In this document: piece after piece, positions 1 through 8,985 of the stretch
How positions within the stretch are numbered: the stretch's first letter is position 1
How the letters are laid out: each line of letters opens with the position of its first letter
Assembly: GCA_017643585.1 (NCBI GenBank)
Contig: JAEPND010000006.1
Span: forward strand, 1-64,000
Source of the DNA: Maricaulis sp.
GTDB taxonomy: Bacteria > Pseudomonadota > Alphaproteobacteria > Caulobacterales > Maricaulaceae
DNA length: 64,000 nt
Direction: 5' to 3'
Position numbers and translations under genes: made by a program
The notes under the pieces: model-generated
Database searches by the model: none
What the model was told of the DNA's origin: nothing
Seen by the model: only the letters and a program-made list of their open reading frames with translations

Positions 1-46
1 TGACCGTGCGCGCGTCGAAGCCGAAGGCGACATGAACGACGAGTAA
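1..46 (+). CDS. 3' end of an upstream gene, possibly ribosomal protein L17
   Basis: An open frame enters the window at base 2 and encodes DRARVEAEGDMNDE before a TAA at 44-46. A strong intrinsic terminator follows 28 bases later, as expected for a real gene end. The acidic tail and the following protease and rarA genes would suit rplQ at the end of a ribosomal protein operon, but 14 residues cannot prove this. The identity is inference; the presence of a gene end is likely. Confidence 0.5.
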   Translation, partial: DRARVEAEGDMNDE

Positions 47-74
47 GTCGTTCGTCATTACAGGTTCAGGAGAA

Positions 75-104
75 GGCGGCTTAGCATTTGCGAGCCGCCT
101 TTTT
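75..104 (+). terminator. Rho-independent terminator after the first gene
   Basis: GGCGGCT (75-81) pairs perfectly with AGCCGCC (93-99) across an 11-base loop and is followed by five T residues. It separates the upstream gene from the protease gene at 126. Confidence 0.85.
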
Positions 105-125
105 CATGTCCGAAAGTGTGCCTAT

Positions 126-1511
126 ATGAACCCCATGATCAGATCACTTCTCATTCTTTCCTCGCTTGCCCTGACAACGCCCTCCCTGGCGCAGGACATT
201 CCCTTTGCGACCGATCGCGCGGTGCCCGAGAGCCAGGCGCAGATCCAGCTGTCTTTCGCCCCGATCGTGCGCGAGGCCGCGCCGGCGGTCGTCAACGTCT
301 ATTCCAGCCGTACGGTCCAGCAGCGGGTATCCTTCTTCTCTCGCCGGACGCGTGAACGCGAACAGAATTCGCTGGGATCCGGTGTGATCGTGGACGCCTC
401 CGGTGTGATCGTGACCAATAATCACGTCGTCCAGGGCGCAGACGAGTTGCGCGTGGTCCTGGCCGACCGGCGCGAGTACGAAGCGGTGATCCTGTTGACG
501 GACGAGGCGTCGGATCTCGCCATCCTGAAGGTTGAAACGGACGAACCGCTGCCGGTCCTGCCCTTCGACATGGGCGGTGAGGGCGAGGTCGGTGATCTGG
601 TCCTGGCCATTGGCAATCCGTTTGGTGTGGGCCAGACCGTCACCAGCGGCATTATTTCCGCCCTGGCGCGCACCGATGTGGGCGACACGGATTTTGCCTC
701 CTTCATCCAGACCGATGCCGCCATCAATCCGGGTAATTCCGGGGGCGCGCTGGTGAATATGGATGGCGAGCTGATTGGCGTGAACACGATGATCTTCTCG
801 CGCTCGGGTGGGTCGAACGGCATCGGTTTTGCCATTCCGGTCGAGCTGGTCAGCCGTGTCGTCGATACGGCGCTGAGCGAGGGCGAGCTGATCCGTCCCT
901 GGCTGGGCGCGCGCCTTCAGCCGGTCACCAGCGACCTGGCCCAGGCTTTTGGCCTGGATCGTCCGCGTGGTGCCCTGATCAACGAGATCTACCCGGATGC
1001 GGCAGCAGATGATGCCGGTCTGCGCCAGGGCGATATCGTGCTCGCGGTGGATGGCCACGAGGTCAATAATGACAGCGGCGCACGTTTCCGCCTCGCTACG
1101 CACGCGACCGGCGATGATGCGCGCTTCACCGTCCTGCGCGATGGTCGCGAGATTTCCCTGGATGTCCCGGTCCTGCCGGCTCCGGGCATCGCCGATCCGG
1201 TGCCTTATGAACCCCAGGGCGCCAACCCCTTCGTGGGCACCGCACTGCTGGAACTTTCACCGGCCTTCAACGAAAGCGTCGGGATCGATTCCTTTGAAGA
1301 GGGGCTGGTGGTTCGCAATGTCGTGCGCCGCTCCGTCGCGGCACGCTTCGGGTTCCGACCGGGCGACCGTATCGTCGAACTCGACGGACGCCGTATCGCT
1401 GACCTTGATGATTTCGAGGACGTGCTGGCCGTGCTCGATGGCGAGGAAGTCTGGCCCATCGCGGTCATCCGCCGAGGCCAGCGGATCGAGGCCAACATCC
1501 GACTGTATTGA
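126..1511 (+). CDS. DegP/DegQ-family periplasmic serine protease with two PDZ domains
   Basis: Trypsin-like HtrA protease expected to degrade or refold damaged envelope proteins. A signal peptide (about residues 1-22, ending SLAQ) directs it to the periplasm. The catalytic triad is visible as H100 (TNNHVV), D130 (DEASDLAIL) and S205 (GNSGGALVN). Two PDZ regions follow, at about 250-350 and 370-455, each with substrate-loop glycines such as RGALI and EEGLVV. The 461-aa length suits DegP/DegQ. It begins just downstream of a terminator, so it probably has its own promoter, and is followed 57 bases later by rarA. Which of DegP, DegQ or DegS it matches is not settled. The family call is secure. 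Confidence 0.93.
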   Translation: MNPMIRSLLILSSLALTTPSLAQDIPFATDRAVPESQAQIQLSFAPIVREAAPAVVNVYSSRTVQQRVSFFSRRTREREQNSLGSGVIVDASGVIVTNNHVVQGADELRVVLADRREYEAVILLTDEASDLAILKVETDEPLPVLPFDMGGEGEVGDLVLAIGNPFGVGQTVTSGIISALARTDVGDTDFASFIQTDAAINPGNSGGALVNMDGELIGVNTMIFSRSGGSNGIGFAIPVELVSRVVDTALSEGELIRPWLGARLQPVTSDLAQAFGLDRPRGALINEIYPDAAADDAGLRQGDIVLAVDGHEVNNDSGARFRLATHATGDDARFTVLRDGREISLDVPVLPAPGIADPVPYEPQGANPFVGTALLELSPAFNESVGIDSFEEGLVVRNVVRRSVAARFGFRPGDRIVELDGRRIADLDDFEDVLAVLDGEEVWPIAVIRRGQRIEANIRLY

Positions 1512-1568
1512 TGCGATTGCTCGGCGGTCGGAGTTTCCCGTCCGCCTGCCAACGCCTAGTCTGGGCGT

Positions 1569-2882
1569 ATGACGGATCTCTTCGAATCAGCCGGCCTGGA
1601 GGCCGGGGCACCCAGGCCCCTGGCCGAGCGGTTGCGGCCGCAGGCGCTGGACGAGGTGATCGGACAGGATCATCTGCTGGCCGGTGACGGCCCGATCGCG
1701 CGCATGCGCCGTCAGGGGCGCCTGGCTTCGCTGATCCTGTGGGGCCCGCCCGGTGTGGGCAAGACGACAATCGCGCGCCTGCTGGCCGAGGATAGCGGGC
1801 TGGAGTTTGAACCGCTCTCGGCCGTCTTCTCCGGCGTTGCCGATCTCAAGAAAGTTTTCGAGCGTGCGCGAGCCCGGCGGCAAACCGGCCGCGGAACCCT
1901 GCTGTTTGTCGACGAGATCCACCGCTTCAATCGCGCCCAGCAGGACGGGTTCCTGCCCGTGGTGGAGGAGGGGACGGTGACCCTGGTCGGGGCGACCAAC
2001 GAGAACCCGTCCTTCGAGCTCAATTCGGCGCTCCTGTCCCGCTGCCAGGTGCTTGTGCTCAAGGCGTTGGATGACGCAGCGCTGGAGGATTTGCTCAAGC
2101 GCGCCGAGGCCGAGACGGGCAAGCCGCTGCCGCTGGATGAAGGCGCGCGGACGGTTCTGCGTGGCATGGCGGACGGGGACGGGCGTTACCTGCTCAATCT
2201 TGTCGAGGAGCTGATCTCGCTCGAGATCGCTGAACCGCTTGATGCGCAGGCTCTGGCCGTACATCTCAACAAGCGCGCGCCCGCCTATGACAAGGATCGC
2301 GACGAGCACTACAACCTGATTTCTGCCTTGCACAAATCGGTGCGTGGCAGTGATCCGGACGCGGCGCTCTACTGGTTCGCACGCATGCTGGAGGGCGGAG
2401 AGGATCCGCTTTTTCTCGCGCGGCGCCTGGTGCGCATGGCATCCGAGGATATCGGCCTGGCTGATCCCACGGGTCTGATGATCGCCAATGAGGCTGCACG
2501 CACCTATGAGCGGCTGGGCTCGCCGGAAGGGGAGCTGGCGCTGGCACATGCCGTCGTGCACCTGGCCACGGCGCCGAAGTCCAATGCGGTCTACGTCGCC
2601 TATAAACGGGCCCGGCGGGCCGTAAAGCAGACCGGTTCGCTTATGCCTCCGGCGCATATCCTCAATGCACCGACGCAAATGATGAAAGAACAGGGTTATG
2701 GCTCGGGGTATGAATATGACCACGATGCCGAGGATGGTATTTCCGGCCAGGATTATTTCCCGGACGATATGCCCGAACGCCCTGTTTTTTATGAGCCTTT
2801 GGACCGCGGCCGAGAAGCCGCCATTGGCGAACGCCTGCGTGCATGGCGACAAAAACGCAACGCCAGGCGAAAAAAGAGCTGA
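1569..2882 (+). CDS. rarA: Replication-associated recombination protein A (RarA/MgsA AAA+ ATPase)
   Basis: Clamp-loader-like AAA+ ATPase that acts at stalled replication forks. Walker A GPPGVGKTT lies near residues 59-67 and Walker B LLFVDEIHRFN near 115. Sensor 1 is seen in GATNENPSFELN and the arginine-finger region in ALLSRC. The C-terminal part carries the family's tetramerisation signatures YWFARMLEGGEDPLFLARR and PKSNAVYVAYKRA. The 437-aa length is normal. ATG is the start, and the gene follows the protease gene at short distance on the same strand. Identification is confident from motif order and length. Confidence 0.96.
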   Translation: MTDLFESAGLEAGAPRPLAERLRPQALDEVIGQDHLLAGDGPIARMRRQGRLASLILWGPPGVGKTTIARLLAEDSGLEFEPLSAVFSGVADLKKVFERARARRQTGRGTLLFVDEIHRFNRAQQDGFLPVVEEGTVTLVGATNENPSFELNSALLSRCQVLVLKALDDAALEDLLKRAEAETGKPLPLDEGARTVLRGMADGDGRYLLNLVEELISLEIAEPLDAQALAVHLNKRAPAYDKDRDEHYNLISALHKSVRGSDPDAALYWFARMLEGGEDPLFLARRLVRMASEDIGLADPTGLMIANEAARTYERLGSPEGELALAHAVVHLATAPKSNAVYVAYKRARRAVKQTGSLMPPAHILNAPTQMMKEQGYGSGYEYDHDAEDGISGQDYFPDDMPERPVFYEPLDRGREAAIGERLRAWRQKRNARRKKS

Positions 2883-3020
2883 AGCATGACCTGCGTCACA
2901 CTTCGGCCACGCCAACCCGGTATACAAGCCTCTCTGATCCCGCTAGGCGGACATCCGGTCCTGCGCCAGACTTGCGGGCAAGATGCCGGATACCTATCTG
3001 GGATCCGGATAAAAAAGGGG

Positions 3021-3037
3021 CCTTCCCTCAAGGAAGG
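3021..3037 (+). promoter_or_regulatory. Small hairpin containing the ribosome-binding site of the next gene
   Basis: CCTTCC (3021-3026) pairs perfectly with GGAAGG (3032-3037) over a five-base loop. The 3' arm is also the purine-rich Shine-Dalgarno of the GTG start at 3046, so folding would mask it. Whether this regulates translation is inference. Confidence 0.45.
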
Positions 3038-3045
3038 TTGGTTCG

Positions 3046-3540
3046 GTGAAGTTATCGACGCGTACATTGCTGGCGAGCATCGCAATGGCCCTGACCGTTG
3101 CGCCGATGGTGTCTGCGCAGGACCGGCCAGCCAATGGCCTGTTCGCCGCGCAGGATGTGCCCGTCCGCATTGGCGGCGATGACGGTGGCGCCTGCCTGAC
3201 GGGGCGTATTGAACAGCGTGTGTCGCGCGGTGATGAGCGTGGTTTTGGTATCCTGGTGGTCCATACCGGACCGGGTGAGGATTACGCCCCGGTGGATACC
3301 GTCAGGTCCGGCGAGGTCGTCTATGGCTGCCAGGTGAGCTCGGACAGCGAAATGTCTGTGCAGTGGATTGGCGTTATCTACGGTCCGAACCTCGAGGCCT
3401 GTGGCGTGGACCCGCAGCCGGGTCGCGCGCGCAATTATTCCGGAACCTGCCGCAATGGCTGGATCAATGCCGAGGGTTTCTCTGCGTTTCAGTCGGGAAA
3501 CATGATGCTGGTCGGATCCGCCGACGATAATAACGACTAG
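3046..3540 (+). CDS. Secreted protein of unknown function, possible SH3b-like domain
   Basis: 164-aa protein with a clear signal peptide (basic MKLSTR, hydrophobic core, cleavage after VSAQ), so probably periplasmic. The segment VHTGPGEDYAPVDTVRSGE resembles the start of bacterial SH3 domains ('GPG..Y..v..l..G'). Four cysteines in the mature part (GACLTG, YGCQV, EACGV, GTCRNG) could form two disulphides. The GTG start is chosen for its GGAAGG ribosome-binding site eight bases upstream. It ends convergently with the next gene: the two stop codons share the palindrome CTAG at 3537-3540. Function unknown; the SH3b assignment is tentative. Confidence 0.7.
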   Translation: MKLSTRTLLASIAMALTVAPMVSAQDRPANGLFAAQDVPVRIGGDDGGACLTGRIEQRVSRGDERGFGILVVHTGPGEDYAPVDTVRSGEVVYGCQVSSDSEMSVQWIGVIYGPNLEACGVDPQPGRARNYSGTCRNGWINAEGFSAFQSGNMMLVGSADDNND

Positions 3541-4391
3541 CGTCCGGACGGCCAGAACCGGCCCAGAACAACGCCCAGAATCGCTGCGTAAAGGCCGAGG
3601 CCAGCCATCAGGCCCGCTTCACCCTCTGTCAGCATCGCGAGACCTGCCAGCGCCGCTATCAGGATGCCACCACGCACACGCAGTCCGGAGAGCGGCTCTC
3701 CTGTGGCGTCACCGACGCTGTGGACACGCCCCAGCAGCAGCGCGTGCAGGACACCCAGCACCAGCACGGCCAGAGTAGAATACAGCGCCATTTGCGGCAT
3801 GACCTCGACCGCGGACAGGAGCAGGGCCCGCAGATCGCCTTCCAGCTCGATCAGATGCCACATCGAAAATGCCACAGCGATCGTGGCTCCGACGAGGTTG
3901 AGGGTTCGCTTGCGGTCCAGAAACGCGTCGAGGGCGAGGGCAAGGCCAGCCACATAACCCATCTCGGAATAGCCGTCGCGGAAGACGGCGAGCGCGGCGA
4001 GGGCCAGGACCACGGCCATATCGCCGAGCCGGACCGGGTTGCCGACCGTCCGGTTGACCACGCGCGTGGCCATCAACACAAACGCCAGCGTCCACAGCGA
4101 CAGTTCATAATCCAGATAAACCAGGGGCAGGATGGCCGCCATGGCGATGAAGGCGCCGGGATTGCGATCCGGGTCCAGTTCCCTGCCGATGGCCCAGATC
4201 AGGAAGGCTCCGAACATCGCCTCGAGCCCGCCAAAGGCCGCCGTCATCAACGAAGTCTCTGCCTGGCTCATCCGCAGCGCCGCCGAGGCCAGCAGGATTA
4301 CCGGCAGCAGAATCAGCACGGCCCGATTGGAGGGATATTTCGCTTCCAGCGGGCGTGAAATCGATGATACGCGATAGATCGGCTTGCTCAT
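3537..4391 (-). CDS. Multi-pass inner-membrane protein of unknown function
   Basis: 284 aa from the ATG at 4391, which has a GGGGG ribosome-binding site five bases upstream; a longer frame to 4472 begins at a weak start with cysteine- and arginine-rich residues and is unlikely. About eight or nine hydrophobic stretches (for example AVLILLPVILLASAALRM and LYAAILGVVLGRFW) span most of the chain, with few charged loops and no enzymatic motif. It converges on the preceding secreted protein and diverges from the K+ channel gene. I do not recognise the family; integral membrane location is clear. Confidence 0.75.
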   Translation of the reverse strand: MSKPIYRVSSISRPLEAKYPSNRAVLILLPVILLASAALRMSQAETSLMTAAFGGLEAMFGAFLIWAIGRELDPDRNPGAFIAMAAILPLVYLDYELSLWTLAFVLMATRVVNRTVGNPVRLGDMAVVLALAALAVFRDGYSEMGYVAGLALALDAFLDRKRTLNLVGATIAVAFSMWHLIELEGDLRALLLSAVEVMPQMALYSTLAVLVLGVLHALLLGRVHSVGDATGEPLSGLRVRGGILIAALAGLAMLTEGEAGLMAGLGLYAAILGVVLGRFWPSGR

Positions 4392-4493
4392 TTTATCCCC
4401 CAAACGGATTGCCCGCGGTGCGCGGGCGCTTGCTTTGCCGGGACAAGTGCGGCAGTCGTCGGGTCTGACCACAGCTTGCCCCAGGGGCCTAGA

Positions 4494-4946
4494 ATGATCG
4501 CCGCGCTGTTTGTTTCAAGTCTTATGGCTGTTTCCACCGTCGCCATTCACATGGTCGGCCTGGTCTTCCTGACGGAAGTTATGCGCAAGCGCTCGCCCAA
4601 ACTGCGCCCGCACACAAGCCCGCTGCGGCAGATGATCTTTATCCTGCTGGTCGTGCTGGGACTGTTTTTGATCCATGCCGTGGAAATCTGGGCCTATGCC
4701 GGTGTCTACATGCTGTTGGGCGCTTTCGAGGATTTCGAAACGGCGCTCTATTTCTCCACCTCGACGTTTACGACGCTGGGCTATGGCGATGTCATCATCG
4801 ACAACAAATGGCGCCTGGTGGGCGCGATAGAGGGCTTTAACGGCTTTTTGCTGATCGGCTGGTCCACCGCCTTCCTGGTCTCGGTGATTGCACGCCTGAG
4901 AAGCACGGAAACGGATTGGCTGGACCATCTGGGTGAGGATGATTAA
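4494..4946 (+). CDS. Two-pore-helix type potassium channel protein (Ion_trans_2)
   Basis: Small K+ channel of about 150 aa. The selectivity-filter sequence TFTTLGYGDV sits in a re-entrant pore segment after YFST. It is preceded by hydrophobic helices ALFVSSLMAVSTVAIHMVG and IFILLVVLGLFLIHAVEIWA and followed by FLLIGWSTAFLVSVIARL. The protein should assemble as a tetramer in the inner membrane and conduct K+. The ATG at 4494 is preferred over a TTG at 4476 because AGGGG lies nine bases upstream of it. No cytoplasmic regulatory domain (RCK or cNMP) is present. Confident on the channel class. Confidence 0.9.
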   Translation: MIAALFVSSLMAVSTVAIHMVGLVFLTEVMRKRSPKLRPHTSPLRQMIFILLVVLGLFLIHAVEIWAYAGVYMLLGAFEDFETALYFSTSTFTTLGYGDVIIDNKWRLVGAIEGFNGFLLIGWSTAFLVSVIARLRSTETDWLDHLGEDD

Positions 4947-5038
4947 GCCTCGCGCATCTCTGCGCTTGATGCTGATGCCCAAGCCACGCTAAACCCCTCG
5001 GGAACCCGGGCATTCGCCTGTTTCAGTTTGGGGTCTCC

Positions 5039-7048
5039 ATGTTCAAAAAAATCCTCATCGCCAATCGCGGCGAGATCGCTGTTCGTGTCATCAAGACGTG
5101 CCGCAAGCTGGGCATTGCCACAGTGGCCGTCTACTCAGAGGCGGATGCCGACAGCCTGGCGATTGAGATGGCGGATGAGGCCGTGTTCATCGGGCCGCCG
5201 CCGCCGGGTGAGAGCTATCTGCGCATGGACGCGATTCTGGACGCCATCAAGCAGACGGGCGCCGATGCCGTGCATCCGGGCTTTGGCTTCTTGTCAGAGA
5301 ACGCCGCATTCCCCAAGGCGCTGGAAGAGATTGGCGTCGCCTGGATTGGGCCGAATGTGAACGCCATCGATGCGATGGGCGACAAGATCCGTTCCAAACA
5401 GCTCGCGGCCAAGGCCGGTGTCTCGACAATCCCCGGCGCGGATGGCGAGATCTCTGACGCCGAAACCGCTGTCGCCGCAGCCAATGCCATTGGTTATCCG
5501 GTGATGCTGAAAGCTTCCGCCGGTGGTGGTGGCAAGGGCATGCGCATCGCTCACAATGAAACCGAAGCGCGCGAAGGCTTCACCGCTGCGCGCAACGAGG
5601 CCAAGACCTCCTTTGGCGACGACCGCATCCTGATCGAGAAATTCATCGAGGAACCGCGCCATATCGAGATCCAGGTGCTCGGCGACAAACACGGCAATGT
5701 CGTCTACCTCAATGAGCGCGAATGTTCCGTTCAGCGCCGCAACCAGAAAGTCCTGGAAGAAGCCCCGTCGCCCTTCCTCGACAAGAAGACCCGCGAAGCC
5801 ATGGGCGCGCAGGCGGTCTCGCTGTCAGCAGCGGTGGACTATGACAGCGCGGGTACGGTCGAGTTCATCGTCGACAAGAACCGCAATTTCTACTTCCTGG
5901 AAATGAATACCCGCCTGCAGGTGGAACACCCGGTCACCGAGTTGATCTGTGGCCTCGACCTGGTTGAACAGATGATCCTGTCGGCTGCGGGCGAGAAGCT
6001 TTCGATCTCCCAGCGTGATGTCGGTATCGATGGCTGGGCTGTCGAGGCGCGTCTTTATGCCGAGGACCCGTATCGCGGCTTCCTGCCGTCTATTGGTCGC
6101 CTCAAGCGCTTTATCGAACCGGCGGAAGGCCCGCTGGGCAAGGGCGAGCTGCGCATCGACAGCGGTGTGCGCGAAGGCGACGAGATCTCGCTCTTCTATG
6201 ACCCGATGATCGCCAAGGTCATCGGTTACGGCAAAACCCGCGAAGACGCGATCGATACCCTGGCAGCGGCCATGGACCGCCTGCACGTGGAGGGCCTGCA
6301 GTCCAACGCGCCATTCCTGTCCGCAGTTCTGGACGAGGCGGATTTCCGCTCCGGACGTATTCATACCGGTTACATCCCGGAACACTTCCCCGAAGGCTTC
6401 AACGGCACGCGTCCGCGCGATGAGCAGCTGATCTACATGGCCAGCGCCGCGGCCTATATGCACGAAATGCTGACACGCCGGGCCGGCCAGACCTCCGGCC
6501 GTGTGGCCGAGATCGCTCAGCCGGAAACGCGCGAATGGATCGTGTTGATGGATGAGCGCCGGGTGCCGGTGGAAATTACCATGACCGGTGAGGGCGAAGC
6601 CCAGATCTGGTCGCCGGGCCTGACCCAGGAGCGCCAGACGCTGTCGACGGCCTGGACGCCGGGCTGCAGCCTGTTCGAAGCCAGCCTGAACGGCCAGGAC
6701 TTCTCGCTGGAGGCCTCAACCCGTACGGAGGGTTTTGCCCTGCGTCACCGGGGCTATGCCGCGACAGCAGTGGTCTGCACGCCGCGTGCGGCCGAGCTGC
6801 ACGCCTTGCTGCCGGTCAAGGAAAAGGCGGACACGGCCAAGCTGGTCATCTCTCCGATGCCGGGGCTCATCGTGAGCGTCGATGTGGAGACCGGACAGGA
6901 GGTCAAGGCCGGCGAGGCGCTGCTCGTGGTGGAAGCCATGAAGATGGAAAACGTCATCCGGGCCGAGAAGGACGGGGTGATCAAGTCCATCAATGTCGAG
7001 GCTGGCGCATCCGTTGCCGCTGACGAGCTGATGATCGAGTTCGAATAG
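5039..7048 (+). CDS. pccA: Propionyl/acetyl-CoA carboxylase alpha subunit (biotin carboxylase plus biotin carrier)
   Basis: ATP-dependent biotin carboxylation for acyl-CoA carboxylation, most likely propionyl-CoA to methylmalonyl-CoA. The 669-aa chain starts with the biotin carboxylase N-domain (KKILIANRGEIAVRV). It continues with the ATP-grasp glycine loop KASAGGGGKGMR, the catalytic region EMNTRLQVEHPVTE and the C-domain AVEARLYAEDP. A linker/BT domain (about 470-590) precedes the biotinyl domain with EAMKMEN, where K635 would be biotinylated. No beta subunit lies beside it, so the partner must be elsewhere. It closely resembles the MccA at 49,897 in layout, but the VVEAMKMENVI end and length favour PccA. 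Substrate assignment is inference. Confidence 0.88.
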   Translation: MFKKILIANRGEIAVRVIKTCRKLGIATVAVYSEADADSLAIEMADEAVFIGPPPPGESYLRMDAILDAIKQTGADAVHPGFGFLSENAAFPKALEEIGVAWIGPNVNAIDAMGDKIRSKQLAAKAGVSTIPGADGEISDAETAVAAANAIGYPVMLKASAGGGGKGMRIAHNETEAREGFTAARNEAKTSFGDDRILIEKFIEEPRHIEIQVLGDKHGNVVYLNERECSVQRRNQKVLEEAPSPFLDKKTREAMGAQAVSLSAAVDYDSAGTVEFIVDKNRNFYFLEMNTRLQVEHPVTELICGLDLVEQMILSAAGEKLSISQRDVGIDGWAVEARLYAEDPYRGFLPSIGRLKRFIEPAEGPLGKGELRIDSGVREGDEISLFYDPMIAKVIGYGKTREDAIDTLAAAMDRLHVEGLQSNAPFLSAVLDEADFRSGRIHTGYIPEHFPEGFNGTRPRDEQLIYMASAAAYMHEMLTRRAGQTSGRVAEIAQPETREWIVLMDERRVPVEITMTGEGEAQIWSPGLTQERQTLSTAWTPGCSLFEASLNGQDFSLEASTRTEGFALRHRGYAATAVVCTPRAAELHALLPVKEKADTAKLVISPMPGLIVSVDVETGQEVKAGEALLVVEAMKMENVIRAEKDGVIKSINVEAGASVAADELMIEFE

Positions 7049-7073
7049 ACCCGATACCGGGGGAGGATGAGGC

Positions 7074-7547
7074 ATGGATTGGCAATATCTGCTGTTCAAC
7101 CCGAATGGACGCATCGGCCAGGGCGATTTCTGGCGCGGCGTGGCTGTTCTCGTGCTGGCCAATCTGCTCGTGCACGTCATTCCGCTGCTCGGCGGGCTGA
7201 TCTGGCTGGTCCTCATCTGGGTCGGTATCGCGGTTTACGGCAAGCGTCTGCATGATGCCGGACGCTCTGCGCTCTGGCATGCTGTGCCGTGGCTGGTCGG
7301 CCTTGTCGCCTGGGGTTTTGCCATGGTCGTGCTCGGTGGCGCGATCCTGACAGCGGTATTCTCGGACGGAGATGTCAGCCCCTGGGCGATGATCTCGGCC
7401 GGCGGCAGCCTGCTGGGGGTTCTGGGCCTGACCAATCTGGTCTGGCTGGTCTATACGCTCTGGGTCGGCCTGGCTGTCGGTGACAGCGGCGACAATGCCT
7501 ATGGCGCAGCTCCGGCGATCAATGCCAGCGCGGTCGAGCGCGAATAA
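7074..7547 (+). CDS. DUF805 inner-membrane protein
   Basis: 157-aa membrane protein of the DUF805 family, recognised from the opening GRIGQGDFWRG and the KRLHDAGRSALWH turn between transmembrane helices. Four hydrophobic segments are visible (about 23-60, 70-95, 105-120, 125-145). Role unknown for the family. It follows pccA by 25 bases with the ribosome-binding site GGGGGAGG before the ATG, so it may be cotranscribed. The next two genes are similar small membrane proteins, suggesting local duplication. Confidence 0.85.
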   Translation: MDWQYLLFNPNGRIGQGDFWRGVAVLVLANLLVHVIPLLGGLIWLVLIWVGIAVYGKRLHDAGRSALWHAVPWLVGLVAWGFAMVVLGGAILTAVFSDGDVSPWAMISAGGSLLGVLGLTNLVWLVYTLWVGLAVGDSGDNAYGAAPAINASAVERE

Positions 7548-7622
7548 TTCGCCGTCTGCGCGAATGCGTGTTCCATGTTTCGCCTGACCGGCTAAGCTCG
7601 CCTTTCACACAGGGAGACTGTC

Positions 7623-8102
7623 ATGGACTTCAAGGCCTTCATTATCGATCCGAATGATATCACGCGCATCCTGTTCGGCGCGGGTGGCAAACTGTCACCG
7701 ATGGAGTTCGCGCAAGGGCTGGTCTTCATTGTGCTGGCGGGGATTGCGGTCAATTTCCTGTCTCTGGTGCCCGGGCTGGGCCTGATCATGGGCATCATCG
7801 GTCTGGTTGTCGGATTTGTCTTGATGTTCGGTTGGATCTGCATCTTCTCCAAGCGTTTCCATGATGCCGGCAAATCCGGATGGATGACGCTGCTGGCCAT
7901 CCTCGCCGCGATCGTCATCGGCATTCTCACCGGCTTGATTCTCGGACCGTTGTTCGGGCTACAGCTGAGCGCGGAAGCGGATTATGCCTCCTATCTGTCG
8001 ATGTCGCCGGGACGGATGTTCCAGAACGTGCTTCAGTCGGTGATCATCAATGGCGCGCTGGGCTATTACATGTTCAATCTCAAGCCTGTCGCGGCGGACT
8101 GA
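7623..8102 (+). CDS. DUF805-like inner-membrane protein, relative of the preceding gene
   Basis: 159 aa. It shares with its upstream neighbour the pattern of an opening charged segment (PMEFAQG), two membrane helices and the KRFHDAGKSGWM turn typical of DUF805, followed by two more helices. The ribosome-binding site AGGGAG lies seven bases before the ATG. Sequence likeness to the gene at 7074 suggests an old tandem duplication. Function unknown. Confidence 0.82.
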   Translation: MDFKAFIIDPNDITRILFGAGGKLSPMEFAQGLVFIVLAGIAVNFLSLVPGLGLIMGIIGLVVGFVLMFGWICIFSKRFHDAGKSGWMTLLAILAAIVIGILTGLILGPLFGLQLSAEADYASYLSMSPGRMFQNVLQSVIINGALGYYMFNLKPVAAD

Positions 8103-8184
8103 GACGCGTCCGCGATTTCGGATTGACGGCTCTCGGCTCTTGGCGGACAAAGCGTTCAAGTGATTTCGCCAAAGGGGCTGAGCG

Positions 8185-8976
8185 ATGAATCCCGGAGTAC
8201 TTTTCCTTCCCGTCTACCGCGCTTCGACGACCGCATTCCTGTTGGGATTGCTGGTTCTGGCGGTGATCGATTTCGCACGCATTTCGTCTGGCGTGCCGTT
8301 CCTGTCCGGCTGGCTCGGTTTGCTCGCGATGGCGTTCTTTGTCTACTCGCTGCACGCCAATCGCCTGCGTTATGCAGACCGGGGAACGGGCCTGGCCGCT
8401 CTGCCGCTGGGCATCGCCATTGTCATCAAGGGCATCGGCGCGGTGGTCGGTATTTTGCCTGGGGCGATCCAGAGCATGACCGATTTCGCAGCCTCGCGCG
8501 GTGTGAATACCGAGGACCAGCAGGCCCTCGCTGAAGCGATGCAGGATCCTGCCTTTGCGGAATCCTGGATGACGGCACTGGAAACCGACGAGGCGCTGCA
8601 GGCCAGCCTGCAGGCGGCTTCGGGCACAAGCTCCTTCATCGGTTTCTGGCTGGTCATTGCCCTGTTCGCGATCTGGTTCGCCCAGATGAAGCGCCTTGGC
8701 GGTTCGCTGGAAAGCGTACGCGACACGACCCCCTCCATGATGAATCCGGAGCCGCTGACACCGTCTGAGCCGACGGCGGCACCGGCCGAGGTCGCCGAGG
8801 AAACCGCGCCGGAAGCGGCTGAAGCAGCGCCAGCTGAGGAAGCTCCTGTGGAGGCGGCTCCCGTTGAGAACGAGCCCGTCGAGGAAGCTCCCACCGAAAA
8901 CGCCCAGGCTGAAGGCGCACCCGCTGAAGATGAAGCGCCCGAGGACACGGCCTCGGACGACAAGTCGAAAGACTAG
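8185..8976 (+). CDS. Membrane protein with a long Glu/Ala/Pro-rich cytoplasmic tail
   Basis: 263 aa. The first 175 residues form about four hydrophobic helices (FLLGLLVLAVIDFA, WLGLLAMAFFVYSL, LAALPLGIAIVIKGIGAVVG, FIGFWLVIALFAIWFAQ). The order, and the KRLGG motif after the last helix, recall DUF805 proteins. The last 80 residues are a repetitive acidic tail built from units such as EEAPVEAAPVENEPVEEAP and are surely disordered. Third in a row of small membrane proteins on this strand. No function can be assigned; the tail may tether a partner. Confidence 0.72.
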   Translation: MNPGVLFLPVYRASTTAFLLGLLVLAVIDFARISSGVPFLSGWLGLLAMAFFVYSLHANRLRYADRGTGLAALPLGIAIVIKGIGAVVGILPGAIQSMTDFAASRGVNTEDQQALAEAMQDPAFAESWMTALETDEALQASLQAASGTSSFIGFWLVIALFAIWFAQMKRLGGSLESVRDTTPSMMNPEPLTPSEPTAAPAEVAEETAPEAAEAAPAEEAPVEAAPVENEPVEEAPTENAQAEGAPAEDEAPEDTASDDKSKD

Positions 8977-8985
8977 TCCGAACGT

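Noticed and set aside
144-1103. 319-aa minus-strand frame opposite the protease
   Set aside because: The plus strand encodes a full HtrA triad and PDZ domains; the opposite frame has no features.
1587-2927. 446-aa minus-strand frame opposite rarA
   Set aside because: The plus-strand frame is an unmistakable RarA; the opposite frame has no motif and is a by-product of GC-rich codon use.
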